Below the pieces are notes generated by a model. That model saw only the letters and a list, made by a program, of their open reading frames with translations, ran no database searches and was not told the DNA's origin. The translations under genes and the position numbers were made by a program. Positions 1 to 10,311 of a DNA stretch of 64,000 nt are shown in pieces (position 1 is the stretch's first letter; each line of letters starts with the position of its first letter). Origin of the DNA: Chaetoceros tenuissimus (lineage: Eukaryota > Bacillariophyta > Thalassiosirophyceae > Chaetocerotales > Chaetocerotaceae); contig BLLK01000061.1 in assembly GCA_021927905.1 (NCBI GenBank), forward strand, positions 186,001 to 250,000, in the 5' to 3' direction.

Positions 1-1347
1 GAGTGATATCTTGTATATCATCTTTGTGTTTGGTATGGATGATTGCTTTGAAAGGCAAAGGGCTTTCCACACCCTATCGCCGTTTAATCTTTGCGATAAG
101 TGCGTCTGACATCCTCCAATCGCTCGCATTGGTAATTGGTCCATTTGCAGTACCCAGAGGTCTTCCTCAAGCGAAGTGGGCAGCTGGAAACAAGTCTTCT
201 TGTGCTTTTGATGGTCTTTTACTTACATATGGAATAGCATGGGCTCCATTATATTCGTGTGGTTTATCAATATACTATTTCTTTAAGTTGAAGAGGAACA
301 TGACGGACGAGCAATTTATGGAGAAGATTGAAAGGAAACTACACTTTGTTTTCATCTTCCCTATCATATGTTGCAATTTGTATGCTCTAGCGAGTGATGC
401 AATAAACCCAGCTGTAACGGGGAGTGCATGTATTTACGCTACAACTCCTACAGGATGTCGTCAACAACCAGATGTCTATGGCGAATGCGACGACAATGAA
501 ACACCTTCGTTTGTCTTGGGTTTAATAGTGTTGACAATAATCCCAGCTGTGAGTTTGGTGGTTGTAATAGCATTGTTTGCTTCCATTTTTTGGCACATTA
601 GATTAAGGGAAAAAATGTTTCCTCTGCCAAAGAAACCCTCAGAGAGGACAACTGCAATGCGAGACCCCTCTGATCCAAATCTGGAAGTAGGCGCACAAAT
701 AGACGAGGTAAGAAGTCACTTTAAAATCTTTTCTATTTTCATTTCTTTGAAGACTCAATCCAAATAAATTTGCACAGTCAAGAGCAACTTTTCAACACAC
801 GAATGGCAATTCGTCAAATGAAGTTCTTGGACGAAAGTACAAAACAGAGATGACTTACCAAATGCTCATGTACGCGTTGGTCTTTGTTGTCGTTTACATC
901 TGGTTCGCTTGCCTAAATTTGACACTTCTGTTTGGAGCCATACCAAATAAGATCCTTCTCAATATACATAGTGTATTCTTTCCTCTGGCAGGCTTATTTA
1001 ACATTCTGATTTACACACGTCCTGCCATCTGTGTTCTAAGAACAAGGGCGACATATCTGTCATGGTTCCAAGCATTTCGTATAATTTTAGCGAATGGAGG
1101 TGAAGTACCAGAAACGAATTCAATTTCTCGGTTGAGACAACAAATACAGTCAGAGTCTAGTGTAAAGTTCGGAGTGGCCAAACATCATAATTTCAATGAA
1201 GAGGAAGAAAGTGACGTTTCTTTGGACTGTCTTTACTTCGAAACTGGATGTCATAAATCTGGTGATCATCCTTTACAAAGCGAAAGTGATGTTATTGGCG
1301 GCCCAAGCAGTTTGCCAGTGCTTTCTGAGTTAAATGACATATCCTAA
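1..1347 (+). CDS. 7TM G-protein-coupled-receptor-like protein (5' partial)
   Basis: Seven-helix membrane receptor, presumably at the cell surface; ligand unknown. Two exons join in frame: the first ends at 707, a GTAAGA donor starts the 70-bp intron 708-777, and the second exon begins at 778, giving about 424 visible residues. Hydrophobic segments can be followed from TM1 (the first residues seen) through TM5 before the intron, with TM6 and TM7 after it. TM7 carries PLAGLFNILIYTRP, which resembles the TM7 end of cAMP-receptor/GPR157-like (class E-type) receptors rather than the NPxxY of rhodopsin. An acidic, Ser-rich cytoplasmic tail follows. The true start lies left of the window. The 7TM call is firm; the class assignment is inference. 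Confidence 0.8.
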
Positions 1348-1415
1348 GGCGACGAGAATATAGAGACGTAATACTCGTATAATGATTTTTATTATTTACA
1401 TACTACTGCAACTTC

Positions 1416-2450
1416 CTACAATGAATATTCGCCCCTAAGAGTCTTTGCTTTTAACTCAGGATCGAGCTTCCAAGCATTAGATTCTACGCCATTAATATCA
1501 TATACAATCTTCTCGAGTCGACGAAAGAATCCTGATTCATCTAGAGCTTTATTGCAGATTCCAGAGATGATACAGTAGTTCCCTTCAAATGGAGCAAGGT
1601 GATGCATTGCATGTGGTGTTCTACCAATTGAAAGACCATATTTTTGAAGACCTAGGATGAATGGGTTTAATTGACTAACAGTCATGTGCGACCATTTGTG
1701 CAACTCCTGTGATAAGATTTCCATTGAGCAGAATATTACAAAGAAAAGTGAAATCAACGGATGGCTTGGACCAGCAAGTGCTGAAATGGCTGCAACAGTT
1801 GGTATTCCGAAAGGAATGCATAGCTTGTACACATTATTGCAGAATCCACGTTCTGTGATTGTCCATGGTGCAGTATGATGCCCTTGGAACGCAGCAATGA
1901 TTCCTCCCATGATTGGAGTTCTTCCGTTTCCATAATTGTCTACACTCCAATGCAAAATTCCCGAACCCAAATCTGCGAGAACCCAACTTGAAAATATTGT
2001 AGCAAATGCTTGTACAGTAGTAAGAAGAGCATCGCCATCATTGATTGTATTTAATTGAGAAATAGCATTCAATGCAAAAAAGGCATGGCTTGCAAAAGTA
2101 GCAGTCACCATAGCAACTTGATATGGTTGTGTCTCAAGAGAATCTCCCTCTACAACAACTTGTGCAACTTTTCCTTTTGGTCTCTCAAGGCCTGATCCTT
2201 CCAAACCGAAAACAAATCCATCATCGAGGTATGACTTTTGTTGCTCAATTTGTGTATCTTCTTCAGTAGGTGCCTCTGCAATAGATGCAGAATTCAACGA
2301 AGAAACCTTTGTTTCACGTGCGTCATCAGATGCACGCATTTGAAGCTTTACAGCATTGCGAGCATAGACTTTATTGCTATTGCTAACAGAGAAAGCATTT
2401 ATGTTTGAGCCGAATAGGAGCAACGATGAGAAAGCAATAGAGAATTTCAT
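1416..2450 (-). CDS. FAD4: plastid FAD4/Kua (TMEM189)-family fatty-acid desaturase
   Basis: Histidine-box membrane desaturase of the FAD4/Kua/PEDS1 family. In plants FAD4 introduces the trans double bond at position 3 of palmitate in plastid phosphatidylglycerol. The 344-residue intronless ORF begins with a signal peptide ending NINA-FSVS, the Ala-Phe cleavage motif of diatom plastid preproteins, so the plastid is the likely site. His-rich iron-ligand motifs are visible: GILHWSVDN (about residue 164), QGHHTAPW (188), QELHKWSHM (249) and HAMHHLAPFEGNY (282), between hydrophobic helices. It is transcribed away from the FBP1-like gene. Animal PEDS1 makes plasmalogens, but the plastid presequence favours the FAD4 role. 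Family sure; exact substrate inferred. Confidence 0.88.
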   Translation of the reverse strand: MKFSIAFSSLLLFGSNINAFSVSNSNKVYARNAVKLQMRASDDARETKVSSLNSASIAEAPTEEDTQIEQQKSYLDDGFVFGLEGSGLERPKGKVAQVVVEGDSLETQPYQVAMVTATFASHAFFALNAISQLNTINDGDALLTTVQAFATIFSSWVLADLGSGILHWSVDNYGNGRTPIMGGIIAAFQGHHTAPWTITERGFCNNVYKLCIPFGIPTVAAISALAGPSHPLISLFFVIFCSMEILSQELHKWSHMTVSQLNPFILGLQKYGLSIGRTPHAMHHLAPFEGNYCIISGICNKALDESGFFRRLEKIVYDINGVESNAWKLDPELKAKTLRGEYSL

Positions 2451-2645
2451 TTTGAATTTGTATTTGAATTGTTTTGTTACTTATTATGAAAAAGAGATTA
2501 CAGAGTGAAGCTGAACGTTCACCTTTTTAACTCAGCTGTTTTGTTCCACCACGTCGATTTTCTTTTGTCGTATGATGTGTTGGTTTTACCTATTACAGAA
2601 GAACAGTTGTTGTTTAGAAAGGTGAGTGGTGAGCGAACTCAGCGG

Positions 2646-2653
2646 TGACGTCA
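2646..2653. promoter_or_regulatory. CRE-like palindrome TGACGTCA
   Basis: Perfect cAMP-response-element palindrome between two divergent genes. In diatoms, CRE-like motifs bound by bZIP factors are known in CO2/light-responsive promoters. Which gene it serves cannot be told from sequence. Confidence 0.45.
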
Positions 2654-2773
2654 AATGCTAGCAGACAGCCAGGAGAATGATGAGTCAGCAGAAAGAAAGA
2701 GTGTCTGTCTCTACAGAAAGAGTGTCCTTTCAAAAGATTGTCGGATGGATTTTTCCTCTCATTTTTCCTGAAG

Positions 2774-2779
2774 CACGTG
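2774..2779. promoter_or_regulatory. E-box/G-box CACGTG, copy 1
   Basis: CACGTG palindrome followed by ATT, about 235 bp upstream of the FBP1-like start codon. The same 9-mer recurs at 2870. A CACGTG-containing element is reported for iron-responsive diatom promoters (from memory), so an iron role here is plausible but inferred. Confidence 0.45.
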
Positions 2780-2869
2780 ATTCCTTCTTTTGTAGCCTCC
2801 AATCAAACGACAACCAAGCAATCTTTCAAACATCAAGAGTATCACCAATCCAAAAGATATTCATCGGAT

Positions 2870-2875
2870 CACGTG
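2870..2875. promoter_or_regulatory. E-box/G-box CACGTG, copy 2
   Basis: Second CACGTGATT, 96 bp downstream of the first and about 140 bp before the FBP1-like ATG. A repeated site at this distance suggests a real control element. Confidence 0.45.
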
Positions 2876-3011
2876 ATTAGTTTCGTACTTTAGAGCCACC
2901 CATTCTGTTTTAATAATCATCCTGACCCTTAAGTACTGATTCATAGACACATTTATTTGCACATCATCTTTCACTCCACTATCGATATCATAAAAAATCA
3001 CAATAGAAACT

Positions 3012-4528
3012 ATGAAGCTCTCTTTTGCTACTACTATCTTTCAAGTAATCGCTCTTGCGTCCAGCTCCTCTGCAGCAGAATCAAACACATTCAAGTGTTT
3101 AGACGCCGATGAAGTTGACTACAGCAAAGATTACTTTCCAGATAAGATTGAGCCAACCTATTCTCAACTTTGGGAGATGACTTATCACAAGACATACAAG
3201 ATTTTCAAGAACAAAGTAACTGATACCTCCTATGCTCTTTACCAATGTGGAACTGAACTCCCTGACGGAGTTGCAGAACAGCATACTGATACAATTGCAG
3301 TTCCTCTCCAGGATGGAATCGCTCTCAGTGCTACAACTCAGGTCCCTCAACTTGAGCAACTTGGCCTTCGTCGTCAAATCACTGGTTATCTTGGTAACCC
3401 TGCTTACATTTCCTCACCTTGTGTTAGCAGTCTCGCCTCTGGCGATGATACAAAGATTACTCCAGTTTACGATGATCAGCAAGGGTTCCCGAACACGGCA
3501 GGAACTCCAAAACTCGATTTCATTGCAAACAACCCAGATGTAATGATTTTGAAAGCTAACGATACTGGTAACAACACTGTCAACTGGAACGCATACGTAG
3601 AAAATGGCAATAAAGCAACATATGAATGGCACAAAGTTATGGGTGCATTCTTCAACCTTGAAAAGCTTGCTAATGAGCAATTTCAAGAGATTGGTGATAG
3701 ATACGATTGTGTGAACGATAACGCCAATTATCTTCTCGAACATTCTACCAGCACAAGTCGCAACTTGAGAACCGCAGAAAAGGAGGAGTCTATGGTAGAA
3801 GGAGATTCTGAAAGAAAACTCAGTGAGCTTCAGAAACCAAAGGTTCTTTGGGCAACCAAAATCTGGAATGGACCATATTGGGATGTTGCACGTTGCGACG
3901 AAGAAAATGAGTACTACTGCGAGTTCGCTACTGCATGTGCTTCGGAGCTCTTGCATTCAAATGATGGTTCCATTGAAAATTATTATACTCCAGGTGACTA
4001 TCACATGACTACTGAAGAATTGAAGGAATTTGGAAAAGATGCTGATGTATGGATTATTCCTGGATTCATTTATGGCGAGCTTTCTTCTGTGTATTCGGAA
4101 TTCTGGGGAAACTTCACCGATTTCAAGAGTGTACAAAATGGGCAGGTATATGATGTTCGCGCAAAGGGAGGAAACAATTGGTTTGAATCTCGTGTTGCAG
4201 AATTTGGTAAGCTACTATTATGTTATTTAAAAATGTTTCATGTATGAATTCATCGATCTAACATTGCAACATGTTTAAAGACGTTGTTTTGCAGGACTTT
4301 TGCGAAGTTGTTGGTCTCTACGATGATTCCAGTGTACAACATGAGAGGCAATATTTCCGTAAACTTCTACCTGTGGCAGAAGAACCTGGAGACTTGGGTA
4401 CCTGTGAGGATGTTGATGCACAATGGGAGTCTGTTGCATCCGAGTGCACATCATTGAATGGAGCAAGCTCAATGAACGTTATCGCTTCTGTTGTCATCTC
4501 TGTTATTTCTGCATTTTATCTATTTTAG
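3012..4528 (+). CDS. FBP1-like: FBP1-like secreted/anchored iron-siderophore (BtuF-type) binding protein
   Basis: Predicted cell-surface substrate-binding protein of the periplasmic-binding (TroA/BtuF) fold. The diatom member FBP1 captures ferric siderophores under iron limitation. Exon 1 runs 3012-4206 and exon 2 4281-4528; the 74-bp intron has donor GTAAGC and acceptor AAAG. An alternative AG at 4293-4294 breaks the frame after a few codons. The chosen join gives 480 residues and reads RVAEFDVVLQDFCEVVG across the splice. A signal peptide (residues 1-21) begins the protein and a hydrophobic tail (SVVISVISAFYLF) ends it, suggesting a C-terminal membrane anchor. TYHKTYKIF and GLRRQITGYLG lie in the first lobe, and DVWIIPG plus NNWFESRVAEF in the second. 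Family call is likely; the substrate is inferred. Confidence 0.75.
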
Positions 4529-4768
4529 ATATTGGGACTCAATTAGTCTATATATAGCAATAACTATCGCTAATTGTATAATATTCCTCAATGCATAACA
4601 CATGTATCCCAATTACAAAGTAATCTTCTACAATTTCAAGATGTTTCTGTTAGAAAGCCCCATGAAATGTTCATTATAGTTATTCAATATAATTACTATT
4701 GGTTTACAGAAAAGTGCACCATTCGCGGCATAAACCAAATACAATGATATGATATTCTTCCAAAAAGT

Positions 4769-5299
4769 TTACACTGGCATAGAACTTCTTCTATGCTCGC
4801 GACGATCATCTCTTTCCTCAATGTAACCCACACGCTTATTTTTCAAAATTCCAACTGGCTGCACAGTGTTCCCTAGACTTCTAGAGCTCTCGTCTTTCTC
4901 TCCAAGGTCACGGTTCGACCACTTGTCACGAATACTAGTACCAAGAAGTTTCTTCATTGCTTCATTGCGTTTATGATTTTCATGTAGCCTCTTTTCACTC
5001 TCAACACTCATGGAATGATTCTTAAACTCTGCAGTCATGGCTTCCATTTCATACTGAAACTTTGCACTTCTCCTCTCTAGACGCTTTTGTACACGATTTG
5101 AAGCTTCTAATTCTTCTTTGAGAGCAGTGATCGTCATTTCCAATTCACTATTCTTCTTAATGGCTGCCATTGCTCTATTTCTCCAGTATTTCAGCTTGTC
5201 ATCACCTGGTGCTTCAACACCATCTCTTTTGTCTTCCCACCCTACATTGGATGTGTCTGTTTCAGTAGATGAAGTAAAAGATGTGCGTCTATCAACCAT
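4769..5299 (-). CDS. small coiled-coil protein, unrecognised
   Basis: A 176-residue ORF with a clear ATG at 5299. Residues about 35-115 are rich in Glu, Lys, Arg and Leu with heptad spacing (ELEMTITALKEELEASNRV), indicating a coiled coil. The N-terminus is Ser/Thr-rich and acidic, the C-terminus strongly basic (RDDRREHRRSS). No enzyme motif, signal peptide or membrane segment is seen. It is convergent with the FBP1-like gene, with about 240 bp between them. I do not recognise the family; a structural or cytoskeletal adaptor is possible but unsupported. Confidence 0.6.
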   Translation of the reverse strand: MVDRRTSFTSSTETDTSNVGWEDKRDGVEAPGDDKLKYWRNRAMAAIKKNSELEMTITALKEELEASNRVQKRLERRSAKFQYEMEAMTAEFKNHSMSVESEKRLHENHKRNEAMKKLLGTSIRDKWSNRDLGEKDESSRSLGNTVQPVGILKNKRVGYIEERDDRREHRRSSMPV

Positions 5300-5812
5300 T
5301 CTTAGTTATGTATTGTTTTGATATTCAGGAGCTTCCGTTTTATGTTGCGATTGATATTTTGTTTTGATAGTGATATGCTTCGAAGTATTTTCTCAAGACT
5401 TTTTGATATGTGAAATTAAAAATATTGCTATTTTAGAACATAACGGCACCCAACGTAGCTATATTATGAAGAATTTGTACTATATTAGCGGATGATATCA
5501 GTATTTGTCCTCACCTTTAATCAAAATTTTCTGCGCAACGCACTTCAGAAATTGGCCCCTATCAAATTTTCTGTGCAAAAGCGTTATGGTACGGTATTGA
5601 ATTGATCCGTTGGGGTACCTTACGGTAAATAGTCTTTGAATAGGCTAGCAATACTTTCTTTTGACTAGTAATAAGTCATGAGAAAGATTCTTTACTTTCA
5701 ACAACATCATGGAATTTTCTCGTACGAGTAGTAACTTACTTTTCTAGATACTTACATTCTAATTCGTACGAAGAACGTTTGCTAAGTATGATTAAACTGC
5801 GTACTTGGTCCA
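5300..5812. other. intergenic, 5' side of the coiled-coil gene
   Basis: About 510 bp with no credible ORF. An imperfect direct repeat of about 18-20 bp (TCAAAATTTTCTGCGCAA at 5521 and TCAAATTTTCTGTGCAAAA at 5562) is the only structure seen. Confidence 0.5.
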
Positions 5813-6850
5813 TCATATCTTACTATGTGCTATTTTCCGGTGCATAGATGGTAATGATGCTTTTTCCACAAGCAGGCCGTCCTTCTCTGTATATTCTGTT
5901 TCTCCTTTTGCAAATCGATACATGTATATAGCCTTCAATTTACAAACCTCTATCTCTTCCCATAATCTCAAACGAGAATTAGAAACTATAGTTTTATTTT
6001 CTTCAGACTTACTTTCGTTCTTATGTTGACTCCAAATGCTGTTAAATACAACAGTCTCTTTGAGCAAGTACTCCGGTTGACTGAAGCTAAAGAATATAAA
6101 ACTGGATTTTGGTTTGAGAGATTTGTGAACATTCATCATTACTCGAGGTATCAAATGTTTTTCGGAACAAAATAAGGCGTCGACTAAGCCCTTGTCAACT
6201 ACAGCATCTACGGACTCCGATTGGAAAGGAAATTCATTGCATGACTCTACAACTGAGTCCTGATCTTTTCCCTCGTCTTCATTTCTATCTATTGTTTCTT
6301 TTGATGCATGACTTTGTTTAGAATAAGGCGATGCACACGCGTCTGCTTCAACTATTGTCATATGCGGCAAATTTGCATATCTTTCACTCATGGATTTAAT
6401 TACACTGGGGGAGCAGTCGCATTGTATTATATCGACCATGTTTGTTCCATTGTGAACATTGTTGTAGTGAAGATACACATCATGACCTAGGTCAGAATTT
6501 CCGCATCCAAGAATCAAGATTGATTTAGATCCAACATTTCTTTGCACTGAAATAATATCTTCGAAATATTTCGTTTTGGTGACTTCAGTGGAATTTTCTT
6601 CTGTAGATTCTTTGCATGAACTCATATCTTTTCCATAAATATTTTGTATTCCATGTTGATATACGTTTTGATATTTTACTTTCTTCAATTGTTCAAAGCT
6701 CAAATCCCCCCATTCATATACATCATTTGCAGTCAACTGATTATATACCTTTTCCCAGTATTGCGTACTATGATAAGGAGGGACGGGTAAAGAAAGCCTA
6801 GGTAGCTTCGTTTTGAATGAATCGATGAGTTTTCTTCCAAAGAGAGACAT
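5813..6850 (-). CDS. METTL13/EEF1AKMT4-like SAM-dependent methyltransferase
   Basis: Class I (Rossmann) SAM methyltransferase of the METTL13/EEF1AKMT4 type, whose known members methylate lysines or the N-terminus of elongation factor eEF1A in the cytosol. The 345-residue intronless ORF shows the family opening with an aromatic-rich STQYWEKVYNQL near residue 30, motif I ILILGCGNSDLG (about residue 112) that binds SAM, and the characteristic VDAVVDKGLVDALF (about 217), followed by the HLIPRVMMNVHKSLKPKSSF strand-helix region. An acidic, low-complexity stretch (about residues 180-210) interrupts the core and may be a lineage insert. Substrate is unproven. Confidence 0.8.
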   Translation of the reverse strand: MSLFGRKLIDSFKTKLPRLSLPVPPYHSTQYWEKVYNQLTANDVYEWGDLSFEQLKKVKYQNVYQHGIQNIYGKDMSSCKESTEENSTEVTKTKYFEDIISVQRNVGSKSILILGCGNSDLGHDVYLHYNNVHNGTNMVDIIQCDCSPSVIKSMSERYANLPHMTIVEADACASPYSKQSHASKETIDRNEDEGKDQDSVVESCNEFPFQSESVDAVVDKGLVDALFCSEKHLIPRVMMNVHKSLKPKSSFIFFSFSQPEYLLKETVVFNSIWSQHKNESKSEENKTIVSNSRLRLWEEIEVCKLKAIYMYRFAKGETEYTEKDGLLVEKASLPSMHRKIAHSKI

Positions 6851-7280
6851 CTATTGCATATTTTCGTCTCTGATCTAGGTATCTCCTACTTGCTCTAACA
6901 AAAACAAAGTATATCGAGGTGTGTTTGCTTTCTTCTGGTTATGTTCAGGGGACAAACGCATCTATAACATTCAAATAGATCAATTCCAACAGCAACAAGA
7001 AAAGATTTTTTGTTTTGTTGGTTTGGCAAACAAAAAATGGCCACCCTCATCATTGAGCGAGAGAAAGGGAAGGAAAAGAGAGAGAGAGAGAGTTTGTTCT
7101 ACCGTACGTACGTACGTATATACTGATGAGGTGGTCTTTGATCGGCACAGTCTTTCTTCAAGTTCTCTGAAAAGCGGATCAACCACACACAACTGAGTCA
7201 AATTTGTAATCCACCTTCTATGAATTTTCGATAGAAGTAAGGTTCAAATTCCAAGGATTGAATTAGGCAGTATCTTTACA
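6851..7280. other. divergent intergenic region with microsatellites
   Basis: About 430 bp between two divergent genes. It holds an (AG)n run and an (ACGT)n run. The overlapping small ORFs on both strands follow from these repeats and are not credible. Confidence 0.5.
7077..7118. repeat. (AG)n and (GTAC)n microsatellites
   Basis: An AG dinucleotide run (7077-7092) is followed 11 bp later by about 3.5 GTAC units (7104-7118). The latter is self-complementary. No function can be assigned. Confidence 0.8.
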
Positions 7281-8207
7281 ATGAAGTTTCATAGCATACT
7301 TGTTTTTTCGCTCATATGGGTTGCTAGGTCCAACGAAAATTCGCTTTTGCAAGGAGCGCGAAACTTGATGCAAGCTGCTGTGAACAAGCAAAGTGATGAA
7401 CCAAACATCTGCGATTCAACAGAAGATATTCCACAAAATGAGTCCATCATTCAAAACTATTTAGATTCCACGCCTTCATTAGCAGATAAATTTTTCATTC
7501 AAGGTTGGCGTTGGCACCATCTCAGTATAGTTAGAGATGCAAAGCGTCTGAATCAATACGCGAGTATTGTGAAAAGTGGCGACGAAGAAGATTTGGAGCC
7601 ATTAAAAAAGGCAGTCGATTTTGTATTCAATTTTAATCTCAGAGGTCTTGCTGATATTGAAGATAAAGTATTTTTCCCTTGGCTCCGAGAGAAACTTCTC
7701 AATAGCGAGTATGAAAGCGAGGAAACTAAGAAAGCTTTTGCATCCATGATTGAAGATGTAGATCAAGACCGCAAACGCGTGAAAGACCTCGCATCCAAAA
7801 TAGTTTCATATATGGATTTAGCCACTGAGAATTCGGTTGATCAAAATATGAGGCGAGATGCTTTGGACAATATAATCACCAACACTGACGCAGTCTACAA
7901 TCTCACCAATTCAATAAAAGCACGTGAAGACAAGTTTTTAGTACCTGCCTTGATGAAAAATGTTTCCTCTAGAGAACAGAAATTCTTCAACCATAAAGTA
8001 TTGAGAAGTTTAGGCATATTACAATCAAGAAAATATTTGATTGGTATGTACGATGCTGTACATGATCCTGACTATGGGAATGAAGAGGAACAGACTTTGT
8101 TTGTCGAACAGATTCCATTAGTTGCAAGGATGATGATAGGATCGTGGCGCAAGAGCCTTTACGAGCCTGAAGTAGGAATGCTCGATCTATCTCCATCTAA
8201 TTCATAG
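7281..8207 (+). CDS. secreted hemerythrin-like (HHE-type) protein
   Basis: A 308-residue single-exon ORF with an N-terminal signal peptide (KFHSILVFSLIWVARS), so exported or in the endomembrane system. The rest is helical and charged. Its spacing resembles hemerythrin/HHE four-helix bundles, which bind a di-iron centre: GWRWHHLSIVRDAKRL (about residues 75-90), LADIEDKVFFPWL (122-134), DVDQDRKRVKDL (about 158-169) and AREDKFLVPAL (213-223), the last two looking like ligand-bearing helices. Not every canonical His ligand is obvious, so metal binding is uncertain. It stands alone between divergent and convergent neighbours. Confidence 0.55.
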   Translation: MKFHSILVFSLIWVARSNENSLLQGARNLMQAAVNKQSDEPNICDSTEDIPQNESIIQNYLDSTPSLADKFFIQGWRWHHLSIVRDAKRLNQYASIVKSGDEEDLEPLKKAVDFVFNFNLRGLADIEDKVFFPWLREKLLNSEYESEETKKAFASMIEDVDQDRKRVKDLASKIVSYMDLATENSVDQNMRRDALDNIITNTDAVYNLTNSIKAREDKFLVPALMKNVSSREQKFFNHKVLRSLGILQSRKYLIGMYDAVHDPDYGNEEEQTLFVEQIPLVARMMIGSWRKSLYEPEVGMLDLSPSNS

Positions 8208-8507
8208 CTATTTCATATTCTTATTAGTCTATTATTATACATTAATTTATCATAAAATAAACGTAAAAACAAATTTGATGGAATGTGCATATTACTACAC
8301 ACACCACGCTACAAGGACTTTTCAGCCAATATCTCATTTAGGAAAGGCTATACTACTGAATATGCAGTACTCTTGAAATAATATTACTTTATTGTTTCTG
8401 CAAAGTACGACAAAATTTGTAGTTTTTCCTTTCACTGCTAAACCGATGCAGTATCCCCTCACTTATTGTTTTTTCATTCTCCACACCGGAATACTTTCAA
8501 CTTTCCT
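8208..8507. other. convergent 3' intergenic region
   Basis: About 300 bp of AT-rich sequence between two convergent genes. AATAAA-like polyadenylation signals such as ATAAAATAAA near 8252 are the only recognisable elements. Confidence 0.45.
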
Positions 8508-8957
8508 TTAATCAACTATGAGCTCATCGATAGACCAGTCCTCATGTGATCCATCAGGAAGAAATCTTCTGATAATAATTGGAATCTTTCTTTCTCTTAA
8601 TTCTTTCATTGCAATTTTTAAAGGATCGGTTTCTCCATCCAAATCAACCATGACCGGAGCATTCATACTAATCTGTAGAGCTCGTGTTCCTAATACTCTA
8701 GCTCTTTCATATTTGGTCAAGTATCTAGTTGTTATTCTGTCTTCTTTAGCTGTTCCACCTCCAGCAGCTGATGATCCATGGATCTCGAAATTGTTCATAT
8801 CATCTTGCATGTTTGCATCGTTGTGCAAATCCATGTCGTCTTCGTTGTTATTGATATCCTCATCAGCTGCAAGCATATTTTCATCTTCCTGCCCGAAAGT
8901 TCCTCCGGTATTGTCGAAACCGCTATTGGAACCAATTGGATCTTCGTCGTCACTCAT
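8508..8957 (-). CDS. RPB6: RNA polymerase subunit RPB6 (RPABC2), shared by Pol I, II and III
   Basis: Small subunit common to the three nuclear RNA polymerases; it clamps the largest subunit. The C-terminal half is diagnostic: [40 protein letters not shown] and [20 protein letters not shown], the eukaryotic RPB6 / bacterial omega fold. The acidic N-terminal half (Asp/Glu/Asn-rich) is typical of the family. I start at the ATG at 8957 (MSDDEDPIG), giving 149 residues, because human RPB6 also begins MSDNED. An in-frame upstream ATG at 9014 would add 19 residues unlike the family. No intron is seen. Confidence 0.93.
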   Translation of the reverse strand: MSDDEDPIGSNSGFDNTGGTFGQEDENMLAADEDINNNEDDMDLHNDANMQDDMNNFEIHGSSAAGGGTAKEDRITTRYLTKYERARVLGTRALQISMNAPVMVDLDGETDPLKIAMKELRERKIPIIIRRFLPDGSHEDWSIDELIVD

Positions 8958-9592
8958 GATAGTTTGTTTTATTGAGGTATTGTATTGATTCTTTATGTGT
9001 GTATTGTGTGTCAAATGTTTTGATAGCCAAGCTCGTCTTTGGCTTTTGTTGGCTCAGAAGCTAAAACATAGCCGAAAAAGAAAGGGAAGAGAAAGAAAGA
9101 GGGAAAATGGGAACTAGTCGTGTTTCTTAATTTGCACAGCATTGGATCAAGCGATTGGATGTTGTTTCGATAGGTTTCAATAGAGATTGAAAACAATGGT
9201 GGCAACTACTCTTGCCTATCACGTTTGGATGATTCTACCCACTCGCCTTTTAATGAAATCATTCTACAATGAATTATCACTTTCTTCTTGTCGTAATATC
9301 GTTTTTATTTTGATCATCTGTACATAAGGTGAAATCAATAATAAACAACGCTTGATAAAGCATTGGATCAATTTTCACATCTATTCAAACTGGAATCCTT
9401 CGAAAAAAATTCAACATGAGAGTATAAAATTATATACATTATTGTATGATTTTAAACTTAGGTGGTAAGAATTCCTCGACCCAGAGGGTATAATAGATAT
9501 AATCAATTCCTTCACGATTTGTGATGTGAAACATGATCGAAATAATTTTGGATAAAGATTGTGCATCAAAACAGATTTATTCTAGTCAAAGT
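8958..9592. other. intergenic between RPB6 and the lumen-protein gene
   Basis: About 630 bp carrying the RPB6 5' leader and promoter on its left and the 3' end of the lumen-protein gene on its right. No credible ORF or structured repeat was seen. Confidence 0.45.
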
Positions 9593-10311
9593 TTACTTTT
9601 TCTGTGTGTATTTTGCCAAAGCAGGAACGGTGAATTTATATGGAACTCCAAAGTTAGACACGGAACGAATTACATAGTCAGGAGAAGACCAACTATAAGT
9701 AGGAAAGTAAAGGTTAGAGATGTTTATATTGAAATGATGCTTCCCAAATATGAATCAATTCTTACCTATCCTTCGCCATGGTAGGGTATCCTTGACCTAA
9801 ATATAATGAAATATAATTAGACAATATGACAAAAAGCAAAGAAATGAAAATCTTCATATGCAAAACTTTACTCACCTATTCTGATTGGTTCAGACTTTTT
9901 CCCGTCCTTATCTTTGAAAGTAACGTATGCCTTTTCTCCAAATGGAGCAATAAATTCAACAAAAGCTACTTCTCCATTTTTCATTTTCTCACCAAAGTCA
10001 ATGAAAGATACACTTGGCTCATTCAACTTGGACGCGTCAAGACCACCATCCAAAGCTGTGTTTTTGAAGTTGTAAATCAATCCGTTGAAAGATCTGATTT
10101 CACGTCCTACAACTGAATCTTTGGATCCTAGTTTAAAGCCTCCCTCTGCCATTGGGTATACAAGTGCATCTGCATCTTTTGGAGCAACGACAGCTGCTCC
10201 AGTAAACAACGCTGCTGCTCCATTCTTGAGCATCTGTCTACGATCACAGTTTTCAACTGAGAAAGCGGATGCAGATCCAGCTAGGCAAGCGAGTAATAGA
10301 GAAATTTTCAT
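9593..10311 (-). CDS. plastid thylakoid-lumen protein, unknown function (three exons)
   Basis: A 188-residue protein with exons 10311-9876, 9796-9766 and 9692-9593. Introns begin GTGAG and GTAAG, and all joins keep the frame. The bipartite presequence is clear: a signal peptide ending SASA-FSVE (plastid Ala-Phe motif), then a twin-arginine lumen signal (DRRQMLKNGAAALFTGAAVV) with an ADA cleavage site. The mature domain of about 140 residues is mainly beta (EPSVSFIDFGEKM, VAFVEFIAPFGEKAYVTF) and ends in the third exon with VRSVSN-like sequence and a basic tail. I do not recognise the family; an extrinsic photosystem or other lumen protein is possible. The LTR element inserted about 180 bp upstream of its start codon. 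Confidence 0.75.

Larger units (their letters stand above)
2451..3011. other. divergent promoter region between FAD4 and the FBP1-like gene
   Basis: About 560 bp without a convincing gene. It separates two divergently transcribed genes and holds a TGACGTCA palindrome, a TGAGTCA AP-1-like site (2681-2687) and two CACGTGATT copies. The small ORFs at 2614-2880 on both strands look like chance. Confidence 0.6.

Noticed and set aside
4295-4330. Alternative acceptor at 4293-4294 in the FBP1-like gene
   Set aside because: It breaks the frame within 11 codons, while AAAG at 4277-4280 restores the conserved VVLQDFCEVVG.
8958-9014. Longer RPB6 start at 9014
   Set aside because: Adds 19 residues unlike the family; the ATG at 8957 begins MSDDED like known RPB6.
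9533-10116. Plus-strand ORFs at 9533-9784 and 9826-10116
   Set aside because: They lie opposite the lumen-protein exons, which have plastid signals and good splice sites.
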